From Psychrobacter sp. Cmf 22.2 (GTDB lineage: Bacteria > Pseudomonadota > Gammaproteobacteria > Pseudomonadales > Moraxellaceae), in the NCBI RefSeq assembly GCF_001921745.1, contig NZ_MRYA01000003.1, forward strand, positions 124,001-188,000: a stretch of 64,000 nt of DNA, given 5' to 3'. Position 1 is the stretch's first letter. Each line of letters opens with the position of its first letter. Both the position numbers and the translations under genes were made by a program. Shown piece by piece: positions 36,889 to 46,894 of the stretch. The notes below the pieces were generated by a model. That model was not told the origin of the DNA and made no database searches. It saw only the letters and a program-made list of their open reading frames with translations.

Positions 36889-37197
36889 ATGTTTACGTTT
36901 ATATTAGCCCTGCATATCATCGTGGCGATTGCCATGATTGGCTTGATTTTGATACAGCATGGCAAAGGGGCAGACGCTGGAGCCTCTTTTGGTGCTGGCT
37001 CTTCTGGCACGGTTTTTGGTGCAGCAGGCACGGCAAACTTTTTGACGCGTGCTACTGCAGTACTGACTGTTATTTTCTTCATAACCAGTATGATTCTTGC
37101 TGTAAATGCGCGTGAACAGGCTGAAGATCAATTTCGTCTAGATGCTCCGGTCTCAGCTCCGCAAACGCCGCGTCCCTTGACACAAAATCCTGAATAA
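36889..37197 (+). CDS. secG: Protein translocase subunit SecG
   Basis: Small membrane subunit of the SecYEG translocon. The 102 residues hold two membrane helices (about 3-23 and 52-72) joined by the conserved GKGADAGASFGAGSSGTVFG loop. The C-terminal tail is Pro/Gln-rich. It lies just upstream of tRNA-Leu, as in E. coli and many relatives. Confidence 0.95.
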   Translation: MFTFILALHIIVAIAMIGLILIQHGKGADAGASFGAGSSGTVFGAAGTANFLTRATAVLTVIFFITSMILAVNAREQAEDQFRLDAPVSAPQTPRPLTQNPE

Positions 37198-37211
37198 TAA
37201 GTTGATTTATG

Positions 37212-37252
37212 AAAACTTGGCTTGCAATGAGTAGTCGTAGGCAAGTTTTTTA
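37212..37252 (+). terminator. Probable terminator of secG
   Basis: AAAACTTG / CAAGTTTT stem with a large loop, followed by T-rich sequence, 15 bp past the secG stop. Weaker than the other terminators because of the loop size. Confidence 0.5.
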
Positions 37253-37404
37253 TAGTCGGCCTTGCTATTTCTTTGGGTTAGTTTTACAATGCTCGTCTGT
37301 TTTTACACAGCGATATTTACTCGCGATTACTATCCTCATGGCATTAAGAGTAAGCTGGCTAAAAATAGAGAAGTAAAAGAAGTTGTCGTTACAAACAACG
37401 ATAA

Positions 37405-37489
37405 GCGATTGTGGTGGAATTGGTAGACACGCCATCTTGAGGGGGTGGTAGCGCAAGCTGTGGGGGTTCAAGTCCCCCCAATCGCACCA
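37405..37489 (+). tRNA. tRNA-Leu (anticodon GAG)
   Basis: An 85-base class II tRNA. The acceptor stem GCGATTG pairs with CAATCGC, followed by discriminator A and an encoded CCA. The D arm contains AATTGGTAGAC, the variable arm is long (AGCGCAAGCT), and the T arm is GGGGGTTCAAGTCCCCC. The anticodon stem CCATC/GGTGG encloses TTGAGGG, giving anticodon GAG (37439-37441), which reads CUU/CUC. Confidence 0.95.
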
Positions 37490-37570
37490 ACTTTTTTACA
37501 GCACGTGGTATGTAAGTTGACTATTATTATAGAGATGAGATTTTTATTTTATAATTATTTTAAATAAAGA

Positions 37571-37599
37571 TTGACAGGTCTATAAAACTTACCTATAAT
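37571..37599 (+). promoter_or_regulatory. Perfect-consensus sigma-70 promoter of tRNA-fMet
   Basis: TTGACA (37571-37576) and TATAAT (37594-37599) are exact consensus hexamers with the ideal 17-bp spacer. Initiation would fall about ten bases before the mature 5' end of the initiator tRNA. Confidence 0.92.
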
Positions 37600-37615
37600 G
37601 TGCATTCTAAATTGA

Positions 37616-37692
<77 letters not shown>

Positions 37693-38131
37693 CTTTCAAT
37701 ACTGATTTTTGTACACTAAATTGTCAGTTGCAATAAGCCCACCATTATGTTTGTGGGTTTTTTTGTATCTGAGAGTCTGTGTTATCTCGGTATTTATCCT
37801 ACTTATGCTAAGCTCTATCCTTATAGAGTAAGGTAATATCGGTTAATTGTGCCGCGATTTATAAGCGCTAATACCTTTTATTTCATACTCTCTCAGTGAT
37901 AATCTGGCTGCATGTATTCTATTAGAATGCAGAGTCTTACACTAACGTCTATAATTTGTATTGCTCTATAAATATAAGACAATACAGTGTTTAGATTCAC
38001 TGTACAAAGCTATGCATTTTAGATAATAAAAGATACAACGATTATAGTGTAATTCTTAGACGTTCTTCATAAAATATACAAAAAGACGCTTAAGCTCTGT
38101 ACACAAGCAAATAGGAAACTATAAACGAATT
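37693..38131. other. Gene-free leader of rimP
   Basis: Holds the tRNA-fMet terminator (37735-37764) and then about 370 bp of AT-rich sequence before rimP without a recognisable RNA element. Confidence 0.4.
37735..37764 (+). terminator. Terminator after tRNA-fMet
   Basis: AAGCCCAC / GTGGGTTT stem with a 10-base loop and a run of T residues. It separates the tRNA from the rimP operon, at least in part. Confidence 0.8.
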
Positions 38132-38632
38132 ATGAAACTTTCTACCAAAGTTGAAGAATTGACCAATATTATCGCTCCTGCAGTAGCAGCATGTGATGTG
38201 GCTTTGTGGGGCGTAGAGTTTGTACCACAAGGACGTCGCTCATTATTACGTATTTATATTGAGTCATTACCAGAAGAGCAAGCACAAGATAAACAGGTAA
38301 CTATTGAGGACTGTGCAGCAGTTAATCATCAAGTGAGTGGTATTCTTGAAGTACATGATCCTATTGCTGGTGAGTATATTTTAGAAGTGTCATCGCCTGG
38401 GTTTGATCGTGCGTTCTTCTCAGAAGAGCAAATGCGAGACTACATTGGTCAAACGGTTAGCTTACGTTTGATCCAAGCGATAGGACAAGGTGACAAAAAA
38501 CGACGAAAAGTAACAGGTAACTTAGATAGTATGGGTACGACCTCATTGAATCTTACTGCTACTGATAACGAACAGTTTGAAATTGCTTTTAGTAATATTG
38601 ATAAAGCGAATCTTGTTTTTGAAGATATTTAG
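38132..38632 (+). CDS. rimP: Ribosome maturation factor RimP
   Basis: Assists 30S subunit assembly. The 166-residue protein has the N-terminal DUF150 alpha/beta domain (LWGVEFVPQGRRSLLRIYIE, ITIEDCAAVNHQVS-like segment, EYILEVSSPGFDRAFF) and a C-terminal SH3-like barrel. The start follows AGGAAAC at a long spacing. First gene of rimP-nusA-infB. Confidence 0.94.
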   Translation: MKLSTKVEELTNIIAPAVAACDVALWGVEFVPQGRRSLLRIYIESLPEEQAQDKQVTIEDCAAVNHQVSGILEVHDPIAGEYILEVSSPGFDRAFFSEEQMRDYIGQTVSLRLIQAIGQGDKKRRKVTGNLDSMGTTSLNLTATDNEQFEIAFSNIDKANLVFEDI

Positions 38633-38780
38633 TGTTGCAGCAAAATTTAAATATCACTGTTGATAACTGCGCCTAATAATCATAGATTGTTCAAAACGTT
38701 AAATAACGTATGGTTTACTTTAGCAACATAACGCCAATACACAAATTATAAAATTTAAGTAAGTATAGGACTGGTATAGC

Positions 38781-40265
38781 ATGAGTCGTGAAATCTTAAC
38801 GGTAGTCGAAACCGTCAGTAATGAAAAAGGCCTAAACCCTGAAGATATATTTGAAGCTATAGAAGACGCTTTAGTAGTATCGACTAAGAAAAAAGTATAT
38901 ACCGAACAGCCAGAAGTGGCAGTACGAGTGGCTATTGATCGTACCACTGGTGATTATGATACTTATCGTTATTGGACTGTGGTTGCAGACGAAGATCATG
39001 AAATGCCAGCTTGTCAGCTTGCTATTACTGACCTTGATCAAGAAGAGTGGTCAATCGGAGATGTAAAAGAAGAGCAGATTGAGTCGATCGAATTTGGACG
39101 TATTGCAGCTACTCAAGCAAAGCAGGTTATTATCCAAAAAATTCGTGAAGCTGAGCGTGCGTTAGTAGCAGATGCTTTTGAGCCACGTATTGGTGAAATG
39201 ATGTATGGCGAAGTTAAAAAGCAGACGCGTGACGGCTATATTATCGATTTGGGCGACAATGCAGAAGGGTATTTAGCGCGTGATCATATGTTGCCACGTG
39301 AGCAGTTACGTGTTAAAGCTCGCATCAATGCTATTTTGTATCATGTGAATCGTGAAAACCGTGGTGCACAGCTATTATTGTCGCGTACGCATCCTGAGAT
39401 GCTTTCAGCGTTGATGCAAAAAGAAGTACCTGAGATTGCTGAGCAAATTATCGAAATTCGTAATGTCGCTCGTCTGCCAGGTACTCGTGCTAAAATATCT
39501 GTTAAAACCAATGATCATCGTATTGATCCAGTGGGTGCTTGTATTGGTATGCGTGGCACACGTATTCAGGCAGTACAGCAAGAGCTTGATGGAGAACGTA
39601 TTGATGTCGTGGTATGGTCCGATGATCCTGCCCAATACATTATTAGTGCGCTTGAGCCTGCCGATGTTAGTAGTATCATCTTAGATGAAGACACCCAAAC
39701 AGCAGATATTATCTTTAGTACCAATGATCAGCTTGCACGTGCCATCGGTTCACAAGGACAAAACGTACGTTTGGCCTCAGAATTGACTGGTTATAAGTTA
39801 AACATGATGCTAGAAGCAGAGTATCAACAGCGTCAGGAAAACGAAAGTAAAGCATTTATTGAATTGTTCTATGAGCGTTTAGAAGTGGATCAAGACCTTG
39901 CTCAAGCTTTGGTTGATATAGGCTTTACCAGTATTGAAGAAGTAGCGTATGTACCAGTCGAGACTTTCTACGATATTGAAGGGTTAGACGATGAAGCAAT
40001 TGACATGATTCAAGAACGTGCTAAAGAAGTAGTCATTGCAGATGAATTATTTAAACAACAAAACATGAAAGAGCCAAGTCAAGAGCTGCAAGATCTTGAA
40101 GGTATGACGGTCAGCTGGGCTTACAAAATGGCCCAAAAAGACATCATTACCGTTGACGATCTGGCTGAACAAGCAGTTTTTGACTTAGAAGATATTGAAG
40201 GCTTAGATGCTGAAACAGCAGGTAAGCTTATCATGAAGGCTCGGGAATCTTGGTTCGATGAATAG
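38781..40265 (+). CDS. nusA: Transcription termination/antitermination factor NusA
   Basis: RNA polymerase-binding elongation factor. Order: N-terminal domain (1-130), S1 domain (about 135-200, GEVKKQTRDGYIIDLGDNAEGYL), KH1 and KH2 (about 200-345, DPVGACIGMRGTRIQAV and AIGSQGQNVRLA), then two acidic helix-hairpin-helix repeats (about 360-494) as in E. coli NusA (495 residues). Follows rimP with a 148-bp gap. Confidence 0.96.
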   Translation: MSREILTVVETVSNEKGLNPEDIFEAIEDALVVSTKKKVYTEQPEVAVRVAIDRTTGDYDTYRYWTVVADEDHEMPACQLAITDLDQEEWSIGDVKEEQIESIEFGRIAATQAKQVIIQKIREAERALVADAFEPRIGEMMYGEVKKQTRDGYIIDLGDNAEGYLARDHMLPREQLRVKARINAILYHVNRENRGAQLLLSRTHPEMLSALMQKEVPEIAEQIIEIRNVARLPGTRAKISVKTNDHRIDPVGACIGMRGTRIQAVQQELDGERIDVVVWSDDPAQYIISALEPADVSSIILDEDTQTADIIFSTNDQLARAIGSQGQNVRLASELTGYKLNMMLEAEYQQRQENESKAFIELFYERLEVDQDLAQALVDIGFTSIEEVAYVPVETFYDIEGLDDEAIDMIQERAKEVVIADELFKQQNMKEPSQELQDLEGMTVSWAYKMAQKDIITVDDLAEQAVFDLEDIEGLDAETAGKLIMKARESWFDE

Positions 40266-40456
40266 GTGTTAACTGCATATCGCTGTCTTTTGGTGGTATG
40301 CTATTAATAATGAAAGGCTGATAAAAGATTAGTATTTAGTATGCTTATATAATAATTAGTTATGTTAAATATTATCTATATTGGTCAAAACGCAATCATT
40401 TGTAGCCAACAACTGAATTGAACAAATAGCAAATAATAGACAGTAGGTGATAATAA

Positions 40457-43189
40457 ATGGCAGATAAGACCGTCAAAGAACTGGCAGAAATGGTAGGCAA
40501 AACCGTTGGTGCTGTACAACAGCAACTACAGGATGCTGGGCTACCTGCTCGCGGGGAGGATGACTCAGTCACCGAACTTGAGCAAGAAAAATTGGTGACG
40601 TACTTAAAACAAAGTCATGGGCAGCAAGAGAAGCGTCGTATTAGTCTTAAATCTAAGACGACCAGTACTGCGCGCGTGACTGGTTCTTCGGGTAAATCTA
40701 AGAGCATCAACGTTGAAGTACGTAAAAAGAAAGTGTTCGATAAGCCAAACCCAGAAAAAATGGCGGAAGAATTGGCTGCACGTGAACAAGCAATGATTGA
40801 AGCACAAGCACGTGCTGCTAAAGAGGCAGAAGAACGCGAGGCGTCTAAGAAAAAAGCAGAAGAGCGTCAAGCAGCTACCCTAGCTGCTATGCGAGCGAGT
40901 CTGGGTTCGAGTAAAAGCTCTGACGGTAAAAACGAAGAAGTTTCTACTTCAGTCGTAGTCAAAAAAGGTGGTAAAGCTAGCGTTGAAGTCAAACCTAAAG
41001 AAAAAGAGAAAGAGAAGAAAAAGGTCGCTGCTACCAAGCCAAAAACTGAAACAGCTGCTGAACGTAAAGTTCGCGAAGCACGTGAGAAAGAAGAAGAACG
41101 TCTGCGTCAAATTGAGAGCGAAACTCGTCGCGTACAAGCTGAAGAAGCACAAAAACGTACACTCGAGCAAATGCGTAAGATGGCTGGTAAGTATACTGAT
41201 CGTGAGCCTGTGACTGAAGTTCGCAAGGACGAGCCACTGGCTGAAGGTTTGGTTGGAGACGCATTAGAAGAGTCTTTTGAAAAAGAGCGTCGTGAGATCA
41301 AACGAGGAGCAAACAGTACAGGTACTCGTGGTCGCCGTCGCAAAAATCAAAGTGAACGTGAAATCAAAAACACTAAAAACGGTTTACGATCTTCTCAAGC
41401 TGCGCAACATAAGTTTGAAAAGCCTGTCGAAAAGATTGTTTATGATGTAGAGATTAGTGAACATATTACTGTTGCAGATTTGGCTCAACGCATGGCGGTT
41501 AAAGCTCGCGAAGTCACGAAACTCCTTATGAAAATGGGTGAGATGGCACGAGAGTCAGATACGATTGACCAAGCAACAGCCAGTCTGATCGTTGAAGAGA
41601 TGGGGCACAACCCAGTGCCCGTTAGTGATACCAAAGTTGAAGATGATCTTCATGATGCTGTTGACGAGCGTAGTAGTAACATACAAGCGCGTCCACCAGT
41701 AGTCACTATCATGGGTCACGTTGACCACGGTAAGACATCATTACTTGATAAGATTCGCGAAACAAAAGTTGCCACAGGTGAAGCAGGCGGTATTACTCAA
41801 CATATCGGTGCCTATCACGTAGAAACTGATCGCGGCGTTATCACCTTCCTTGATACTCCAGGCCATGCCGCATTTAGTGCCATGCGTTCTCGCGGTGCTC
41901 AAGCTACTGATATCGTAGTCTTAGTTGTAGCAGCTGACGATGGTATGATGCCGCAAACGGAAGAAGCAATCGACCACGCACGCGCTGCTGGTACACCTTT
42001 GATCGTAGCCATCAATAAAATGGATAAGCCAGGTGCAGATCCTGATCGCGTCCTTAATGAGTTAACTACAAAAGAAGTTGTCTCAGAAGATTGGGGCGGT
42101 GATACACCAATGGCACGTATTTCAGCTAAGACAGGTGAAGGTATCGATGATCTTCTAGAATATATTAGCTTACAAGCTGAACTAATGGAGCTAGAAGCGC
42201 CACTAGACGGTGCTGCCCAAGGTGTGGTCATTGAATCAAAACTTGAAAAAGGTCGTGGTCCTGTTGTTAGTGTATTGGTCAAAAAAGGGACACTTAAGCA
42301 AGGTGATTTAGTGTTAGCTGGCGAGCACTATGGTAAAGTCCGCGCGATGACAGATGAGCGCGGTCAGCGTATCAAGTCAGCTGGTCCGTCTATACCGGTC
42401 GAAATCTTGGGCTTACCTGAAACTCCAGCAGCTGGTAGTGAATTCTTAGTCGTGACCGATGAGAAAAAAGCACGTGAAGTAGCAGACTTTAGAACCAATC
42501 GTGAGCGTGAGCGTCAACTTGAACGTCAAAATGCCATGCGTTTAGAAAGCATGTTCGATCAGATGGAACAAGGCGATGTGTCATTCTTAAATATTGTACT
42601 AAAGACTGATGTTCGTGGTTCACTCGAAGCCTTGCTTGCTGCTTTAAATGAGCTTTCAACTGATGAAGTCAAAGTTAGAGTGATTAGTTCAGGGGTTGGT
42701 CCAATCTCTGAGTCTGATGTCACACTTGCAGAGTCAAGTGAAGCTGTATTATTAGGCTTCAACGTTCGTGCAGATGCAACAGCACGCCGTAAAGCTGATA
42801 CGGCTAATATGGATATTCGTTATTACAGCGTTATCTATGGCTTGATTGATGATGTAAAAGCTGCAATGAGTGGATTGCTTGCTCCTGAACATCGCGAGAA
42901 GATTCTTGGTATTGCTGAAGTTCGTGAAGTATTCCGTTCTAGCAAATTCGGTGCTGCTGCTGGTTGTATGGTGGTTGAAGGGACTATTTATCGTAATAAG
43001 CCAATTCGCGTATTACGTGATGATAAGGTCATCTTCACTGGACAATTACAGTCACTACGTCGTTACAAAGAAGACGTTAATGAAGTACGTACTGGTATGG
43101 AATGTGGCCTTGCAGTTCGTGGTTACGATGTCGAAGCTGGCGATAAGATTGAAGTCTTTGAAATTCAACAGTTTGAACGTACAATTTAA
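40457..43189 (+). CDS. infB: Translation initiation factor IF-2
   Basis: GTPase that delivers fMet-tRNA to the 30S subunit. The 910 residues comprise an IF2 N-terminal module (1-55), a long charged Lys/Glu/Ala-rich linker (about 85-310), a second IF2_N module (about 330-385), the G domain with GHVDHGKTS (about 420) and [12 protein letters not shown] and SAKTG motifs, and the C-terminal domains that bind fMet-tRNA. Start: AGGTG before ATAATAAATG. No obvious internal start was assigned for a short IF2 isoform. Confidence 0.96.
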   Translation: MADKTVKELAEMVGKTVGAVQQQLQDAGLPARGEDDSVTELEQEKLVTYLKQSHGQQEKRRISLKSKTTSTARVTGSSGKSKSINVEVRKKKVFDKPNPEKMAEELAAREQAMIEAQARAAKEAEEREASKKKAEERQAATLAAMRASLGSSKSSDGKNEEVSTSVVVKKGGKASVEVKPKEKEKEKKKVAATKPKTETAAERKVREAREKEEERLRQIESETRRVQAEEAQKRTLEQMRKMAGKYTDREPVTEVRKDEPLAEGLVGDALEESFEKERREIKRGANSTGTRGRRRKNQSEREIKNTKNGLRSSQAAQHKFEKPVEKIVYDVEISEHITVADLAQRMAVKAREVTKLLMKMGEMARESDTIDQATASLIVEEMGHNPVPVSDTKVEDDLHDAVDERSSNIQARPPVVTIMGHVDHGKTSLLDKIRETKVATGEAGGITQHIGAYHVETDRGVITFLDTPGHAAFSAMRSRGAQATDIVVLVVAADDGMMPQTEEAIDHARAAGTPLIVAINKMDKPGADPDRVLNELTTKEVVSEDWGGDTPMARISAKTGEGIDDLLEYISLQAELMELEAPLDGAAQGVVIESKLEKGRGPVVSVLVKKGTLKQGDLVLAGEHYGKVRAMTDERGQRIKSAGPSIPVEILGLPETPAAGSEFLVVTDEKKAREVADFRTNRERERQLERQNAMRLESMFDQMEQGDVSFLNIVLKTDVRGSLEALLAALNELSTDEVKVRVISSGVGPISESDVTLAESSEAVLLGFNVRADATARRKADTANMDIRYYSVIYGLIDDVKAAMSGLLAPEHREKILGIAEVREVFRSSKFGAAAGCMVVEGTIYRNKPIRVLRDDKVIFTGQLQSLRRYKEDVNEVRTGMECGLAVRGYDVEAGDKIEVFEIQQFERTI

Positions 43190-43243
43190 TCGTATTGCAT
43201 TTTCATTCAGTAAATCTTAGAGTATTGATATAATGATGTATTT

Positions 43244-43277
43244 AGGTCTAACAGGATTATCCTGGTAGGCCTTTTTT
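43244..43277 (+). terminator. Terminator after infB
   Basis: A roughly 12-bp imperfect stem beginning AGGTCTAACAGG, pairing with CCTGGTAGGCCT and followed by T residues, 54 bp past infB. It lies between infB and rbfA, so it may attenuate read-through rather than end the operon. Confidence 0.75.
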
Positions 43278-43336
43278 ATCGTATATTTCTGCTCCTAAAA
43301 GCCGTCACTAAATTAGTTTTAAAATAGGATAATAAA

Positions 43337-43726
43337 ATGAATCAACGTCTACAACGCTTATCAGATCAGATACAGCGTGAGCTTGCAGTGCTTATTCGGG
43401 ATGAGGTTAATGATCCACGTCTGACAGGTTTTGTGACTATCTCTAGTGTCAAAGTAAGTCCAGACTTGGGTTATGCTGATGTCTACGTCACTATTATGGA
43501 GCCTGAGCTCAACGACGCCATGACTAAAACCAATCATGAGCAAAGCATAGAAGTTCTTAATAAAGCGGCAGGTTTTTTACGTACTGAGCTTAGCCATAGT
43601 TTAAAAACGCGTACTACGCCACGTTTGCGTTTTCATTATGATGAAGTAACTGCGCGTGGCAATTACATGATGGACTTGATTAATCAAGCCGTCAGTAAAA
43701 CTGAACAAAACGAGAATGACGAGTAA
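43337..43726 (+). CDS. rbfA: 30S ribosome-binding factor RbfA
   Basis: KH-fold factor needed for late 16S rRNA processing and cold adaptation in E. coli. Recognised by RLQRLSDQIQRELAVLIRDEVNDPRLTGFVTISSV-type N-terminus (a 129-residue protein), DLGYADVYVTIM, and FLRTELSHSLKTRTTPRLRF. It starts after AGGATAATAAA and is followed by truB 9 bp later. Confidence 0.95.
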   Translation: MNQRLQRLSDQIQRELAVLIRDEVNDPRLTGFVTISSVKVSPDLGYADVYVTIMEPELNDAMTKTNHEQSIEVLNKAAGFLRTELSHSLKTRTTPRLRFHYDEVTARGNYMMDLINQAVSKTEQNENDE

Positions 43727-43735
43727 GCCAATATT

Positions 43736-44782
43736 ATGTCTATTCCACCTAAGCAAACTGATAAGGTAAAAGTCTCAGGGGTTATCTTAATCGATAAGCC
43801 TTATGGCATGACATCACAGCAAGTGGTATCAAAAGTAAAATATCTTTTTAAATCACCAAACCATAATAGTAAAAAAGCGGGTCATACTGGTACGCTTGAT
43901 CCCATGGCAACTGGTTTGTTACCTGTCTGTTTAGGTGAAGCCACAAAATTTAGCCACTATCAATTGGATGCGGATAAAACTTATCAAGCGACTATTTTAC
44001 TTGGTAGTCAGACTGATACTGGTGATGCAGAGGGCCAGATTGTTAAGACAATGCCTGTGCCAAAGTTTGATGAGGCAGAGTTAGGGAAAATCGCACAGCA
44101 GTTTTTGGGCGCTCAGCAGCAAATACCACCGATGTATTCTGCGCTAAAAAAAGATGGCAAAAAACTTTATGAATATGCACGAGCTGGTATCGAAGTAGAG
44201 CGTTCACCAAGAGACATTGAAATCAAGACTATTGATTTAAAAGCGCTTGATAATGAAAAAATACAGTTGATAGTTACTTGTACCAAAGGCACTTACGTAC
44301 GCGTACTTGGTGAAGATATCGCTAAGGCAATGGGGACATTAGGACATCTGTCAGCACTGCGGCGCTTAAAAGTTGGCAAGTTTGATATTGTTAATGCAGT
44401 TACCTTACCGGCACTAGAAGCACAAGCGTTGGATAGTCGCCAAACACAGTTGATGCCAGTGGATGCGTGCATCGATATAAATATGACGCTGATGTTGACA
44501 GCTGAGCAATGTAAACGCATTCATATGGGTCAACGCTTAAACGTATTTGCACAATTGACGGATGAGCTTAGGGGTTATATTTTAGACAAAGTTAGTAACA
44601 AGCTATCATTTAATAGCGATAAAGTTACTCACGAGGAATCTAATGGCTCTGGCAATACGCAAATACCAGAGCATGAAATACCGATAGATATTCGTTTAAT
44701 AAATGAGCAAGGTCAATTCTTGGGTTTAGGCGCTGTTAGCCTCAATGGGCGCTTGCAGCCAAAGAAGTTAATTCAACGTTAA
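43736..44782 (+). CDS. truB: tRNA pseudouridine-55 synthase
   Basis: Makes the universal pseudouridine 55 in the T loop of tRNAs. GVILIDKPYGMTSQQVV, then KAGHTGTLDPMATGLLPVCL with the catalytic Asp, TYQATILLG, and GTYVRVLGEDIAKAMG. The 348-residue length exceeds E. coli TruB (314) because of a polar insertion (about 280-320) in the C-terminal PUA-like part. It is 9 bp after rbfA, indicating co-transcription. Confidence 0.95.
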   Translation: MSIPPKQTDKVKVSGVILIDKPYGMTSQQVVSKVKYLFKSPNHNSKKAGHTGTLDPMATGLLPVCLGEATKFSHYQLDADKTYQATILLGSQTDTGDAEGQIVKTMPVPKFDEAELGKIAQQFLGAQQQIPPMYSALKKDGKKLYEYARAGIEVERSPRDIEIKTIDLKALDNEKIQLIVTCTKGTYVRVLGEDIAKAMGTLGHLSALRRLKVGKFDIVNAVTLPALEAQALDSRQTQLMPVDACIDINMTLMLTAEQCKRIHMGQRLNVFAQLTDELRGYILDKVSNKLSFNSDKVTHEESNGSGNTQIPEHEIPIDIRLINEQGQFLGLGAVSLNGRLQPKKLIQR

Positions 44783-45199
44783 TGTTACTTTTCTAAAGTA
44801 CTTCATAGATAATCATTGAATGACTTACTAACAGTTTACACTAATCACATATCGTCACATTTTATTGCAGGTTTCGCCTATGGTGAAGCCTGTTTTTTTT
44901 GTACATTGATTAAGTCAGCTAGGGAAAGTGAGACGGCTTAATAATTAAAATTATAAACTGAAGGATAACAATAAAAATTCAAACCAATAATAAAAAAGGA
45001 CGATAGAAGACGCTTTTTACAAGGAACATAATAAAAAATATTTTCAACAGGAAACGTTGTACTAGTAAAGCGTCAGAGCTGATTAAAATTAGCAGACAGC
45101 CAATAATAACAAGTATTTAATAATAATAAATAGTTAGGAAATTATGGTTAATAGCCAATTCGCTTGTATAAACTCACAATTATCAAGATAAGGAATAGT
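44783..45199. other. Gene-free spacer
   Basis: Contains the truB terminator (44868-44900), then about 300 bp of AT-rich sequence leading to the PfpI-like gene with no recognised element. Confidence 0.4.
44868..44900 (+). terminator. Terminator after truB
   Basis: CAGGTTTCGCC / GGTGAAGCCTG stem with a short loop and eight T residues. Ends the rimP-truB cluster. Confidence 0.9.
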
Positions 45200-45724
45200 A
45201 TGAAAACCATCGCTTTTTTACTACATAACAATTTTGAGCAAGCTGAGTATGAAGACGTCAATAACCAATTAAAAGAGAAAGGTTATAAAACGATCTTGAT
45301 TACAACTAACAAAGATAAAGAAGTTCAAGCCATGAATCAGGACGTCAATAAAGGCGATACTTTTACTGCTGATATTTTCGCCAATGAGGCAAAAGCTGAT
45401 GAATACGATGCTTTAGTGCTGCCAGGTGGGACTGTAAACGCGGATACTATCCGCGGCAATAAAGAAGCTCACAGTATTATCAATGCTGTGTATGAGGCAG
45501 GAAAGCCATTAGCAGTCATTTGCCATGCGCCTTGGGTACTTATTAATACTGGCATCGCAAAGGGAAAAAACCTAACCGCTTATCATTCATTGCAAACAGA
45601 TTTAGAAAATGCTGGTGCAAATTTTATCGATGAAACGGTACAAGTAGATGGTAATTTAATTACTTCTCGTAATCCAGATGACATTGATAACTTCGTTGAA
45701 GCTATTGATAAAGCATTATCTTAA
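45200..45724 (+). CDS. DJ-1/PfpI family protein (type 1 glutamine amidotransferase-like)
   Basis: A 174-residue DJ-1/PfpI-fold protein. It starts with MKTIAFLLHNNFEQAEYED, contains the buried acid (Glu in the EQAEYED region), YDALVLPGGTVN, and the nucleophile elbow AVICHAPWVL with Cys108-His109. Relatives act as deglycases, chaperones or proteases; the activity is unproved here. ATG 45200 has AAGGAATAGT upstream; the frame extends to 45164. Two tiny acidic ORFs follow on the same strand. Confidence 0.9.
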   Translation: MKTIAFLLHNNFEQAEYEDVNNQLKEKGYKTILITTNKDKEVQAMNQDVNKGDTFTADIFANEAKADEYDALVLPGGTVNADTIRGNKEAHSIINAVYEAGKPLAVICHAPWVLINTGIAKGKNLTAYHSLQTDLENAGANFIDETVQVDGNLITSRNPDDIDNFVEAIDKALS

Positions 45725-45800
45725 TCGATTAACTACTTTAGAAAATAGACAGTAAGCATTTTTGTTTAAAACTAAAATTACATTAACTAAGGAAACTATT

Positions 45801-45962
45801 ATGGCCAATCCTAATCCAAACGATACCAAAATTGAACAACAACGTTCTGAGTCAGCAACTGCAGCACTTAAGAGCCAAACTGAAGACAATCATACTGAGG
45901 ATACTGAAGCTGCAGCAGATCGTATTGCAGATAACTTAGAAAATGCTAAAGATGATAACTAG
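45801..45962 (+). CDS. Small acidic hydrophilic protein (53 residues)
   Basis: I recognise no family. The 53-residue product MANPNPNDTKIEQ... is strongly polar, rich in Asp, Glu, Asn and Ala, without hydrophobic segments or Cys, and ends ADNLENAKDDN; it is probably disordered. AAGGAAACTATT before the ATG is a convincing ribosome binding site, which is the main reason to call it. It lies 76 bp after the PfpI-like gene and before a similar small ORF. Confidence 0.6.
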   Translation: MANPNPNDTKIEQQRSESATAALKSQTEDNHTEDTEAAADRIADNLENAKDDN

Positions 45963-46007
45963 AGCTTTTTGTAGCTCAATATAGCGTTGTTAAATGAATT
46001 CTGCACC

Positions 46008-46040
46008 ATGAGTATTAACCAAGCGATGGTTAGTACTCAT
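46008..46040 (+). promoter_or_regulatory. Intercistronic stem-loop
   Basis: ATGAGTATTAACCA / TGGTTAGTACTCAT: 13 of 14 positions form Watson-Crick pairs and the other is a G-T pair, around a 5-base loop. It is not followed by T residues. It lies between the two small acidic ORFs and ends about 16 bases before the second ribosome binding site, so an RNA-stability or translational-control role is possible. Confidence 0.6.
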
Positions 46041-46068
46041 TATTATTAAATGGTTTAAGGGAGATATC

Positions 46069-46245
46069 ATGAATAAATCAAAGCAAAATATGGACAAACA
46101 AGAACAGAAAATTGAGAAACTTGCAGAAGACATCAATCCTAGCGAAGATAATATTCCAGATAGCTTAGCAGAAGCAACGACTGCTCCTTTAGACGACAAT
46201 GAGCTTGGTGGTAACGCAACTCAAGACGACACCAAAAATAAATAG
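46069..46245 (+). CDS. Small acidic hydrophilic protein (58 residues)
   Basis: I recognise no family. The 58-residue product begins MNKSKQNMDKQEQKIEKLAE and ends DDTKNK. It is polar and acidic, with a helical, Lys/Glu-rich first third and a Gly/Asn/Asp-rich tail. AAGGGAGATATC precedes the ATG, a strong ribosome binding site. It resembles its 53-residue neighbour in composition more than in sequence. A terminator follows at 46324-46352. Confidence 0.6.
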   Translation: MNKSKQNMDKQEQKIEKLAEDINPSEDNIPDSLAEATTAPLDDNELGGNATQDDTKNK

Positions 46246-46627
46246 CTAAGAGTAGGTATTTATCTCATTATCCCTAACATCTAGTATGTTTAATAAGCAT
46301 TAATTCAATGAAAAACTAATATGAAAAACTGCTGCGAGTTCAGCAGTTTTTTGTTATAATTGCTGCCACATTTATTTAGGATTTTAGATAAGCCAACATA
46401 CTTTGCCTTCATTCTAATTACGGAATTGATTTGTACAGTATATTGTCACTCTAACCTATCTCTAAATAGTTGTTACTATCTACTGAGCTTATCGTACGCT
46501 AGGTCTACTCTAGTAATGCAGGGTTGTCCTGAATGACGATAAAGCTATTTTAGTTATTATTCTAATGCTTTGAAGGTGGCTTAATTCCAAGTACATCTTT
46601 GAGCTTTTAGCATTGCCGGAGATATTT
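46246..46627. other. Spacer and rpsO leader
   Basis: Holds a terminator (46324-46352) and then about 275 bp upstream of rpsO. S15 often controls its own leader, but I could not define a pseudoknot here. Confidence 0.4.
46324..46352 (+). terminator. Terminator after the small-ORF pair
   Basis: AAAAACTGCTG / CAGCAGTTTTT perfect 11-bp stem with a 6-base loop and T-run. Confidence 0.9.
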
Positions 46628-46894
46628 ATGCTAACCAATACTGATCGCGAACAAATCATTGCTCAATACCAGCGTAGCGAAAACGATACGGGTTCACCAG
46701 AAGTACAAATCGCTTTATTGAGTGCTCGTATTAACGATTTACAAAACCATTTTAAAGAGCACAAAGCGGATCATCATAGCCGTCGTGGTCTTATTCGTAT
46801 GGTTAATACTCGCCGTAAACTACTTGATTATTTAAAAGGCAAAGACCTTGGTCGTTATACGACTGTCATCAAACAGTTGGGTCTACGTCGTTAA
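46628..46894 (+). CDS. rpsO: 30S ribosomal protein S15
   Basis: Primary-binding 16S rRNA protein of the platform. The 88 residues carry the canonical [33 protein letters not shown] and [12 protein letters not shown] segments. ATG 46628 with GGAG upstream gives the normal N-terminus [11 protein letters not shown]; the frame is open five codons further. Followed by a strong terminator and then pnp, the conserved rpsO-pnp order. Confidence 0.97.
   Translation: MLTNTDREQIIAQYQRSENDTGSPEVQIALLSARINDLQNHFKEHKADHHSRRGLIRMVNTRRKLLDYLKGKDLGRYTTVIKQLGLRR

Noticed and set aside
40357..40371. TTATGTTAAAT half-site resembling the XerD arm of dif
   Set aside because: The left (XerC) arm and central region do not match dif; a single 11-bp half-site in AT-rich DNA is not informative.
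45990..46199. Minus-strand ORF over the second small acidic gene
   Set aside because: Antisense shadow; no ribosome binding site, while the plus-strand ORF has a strong one.
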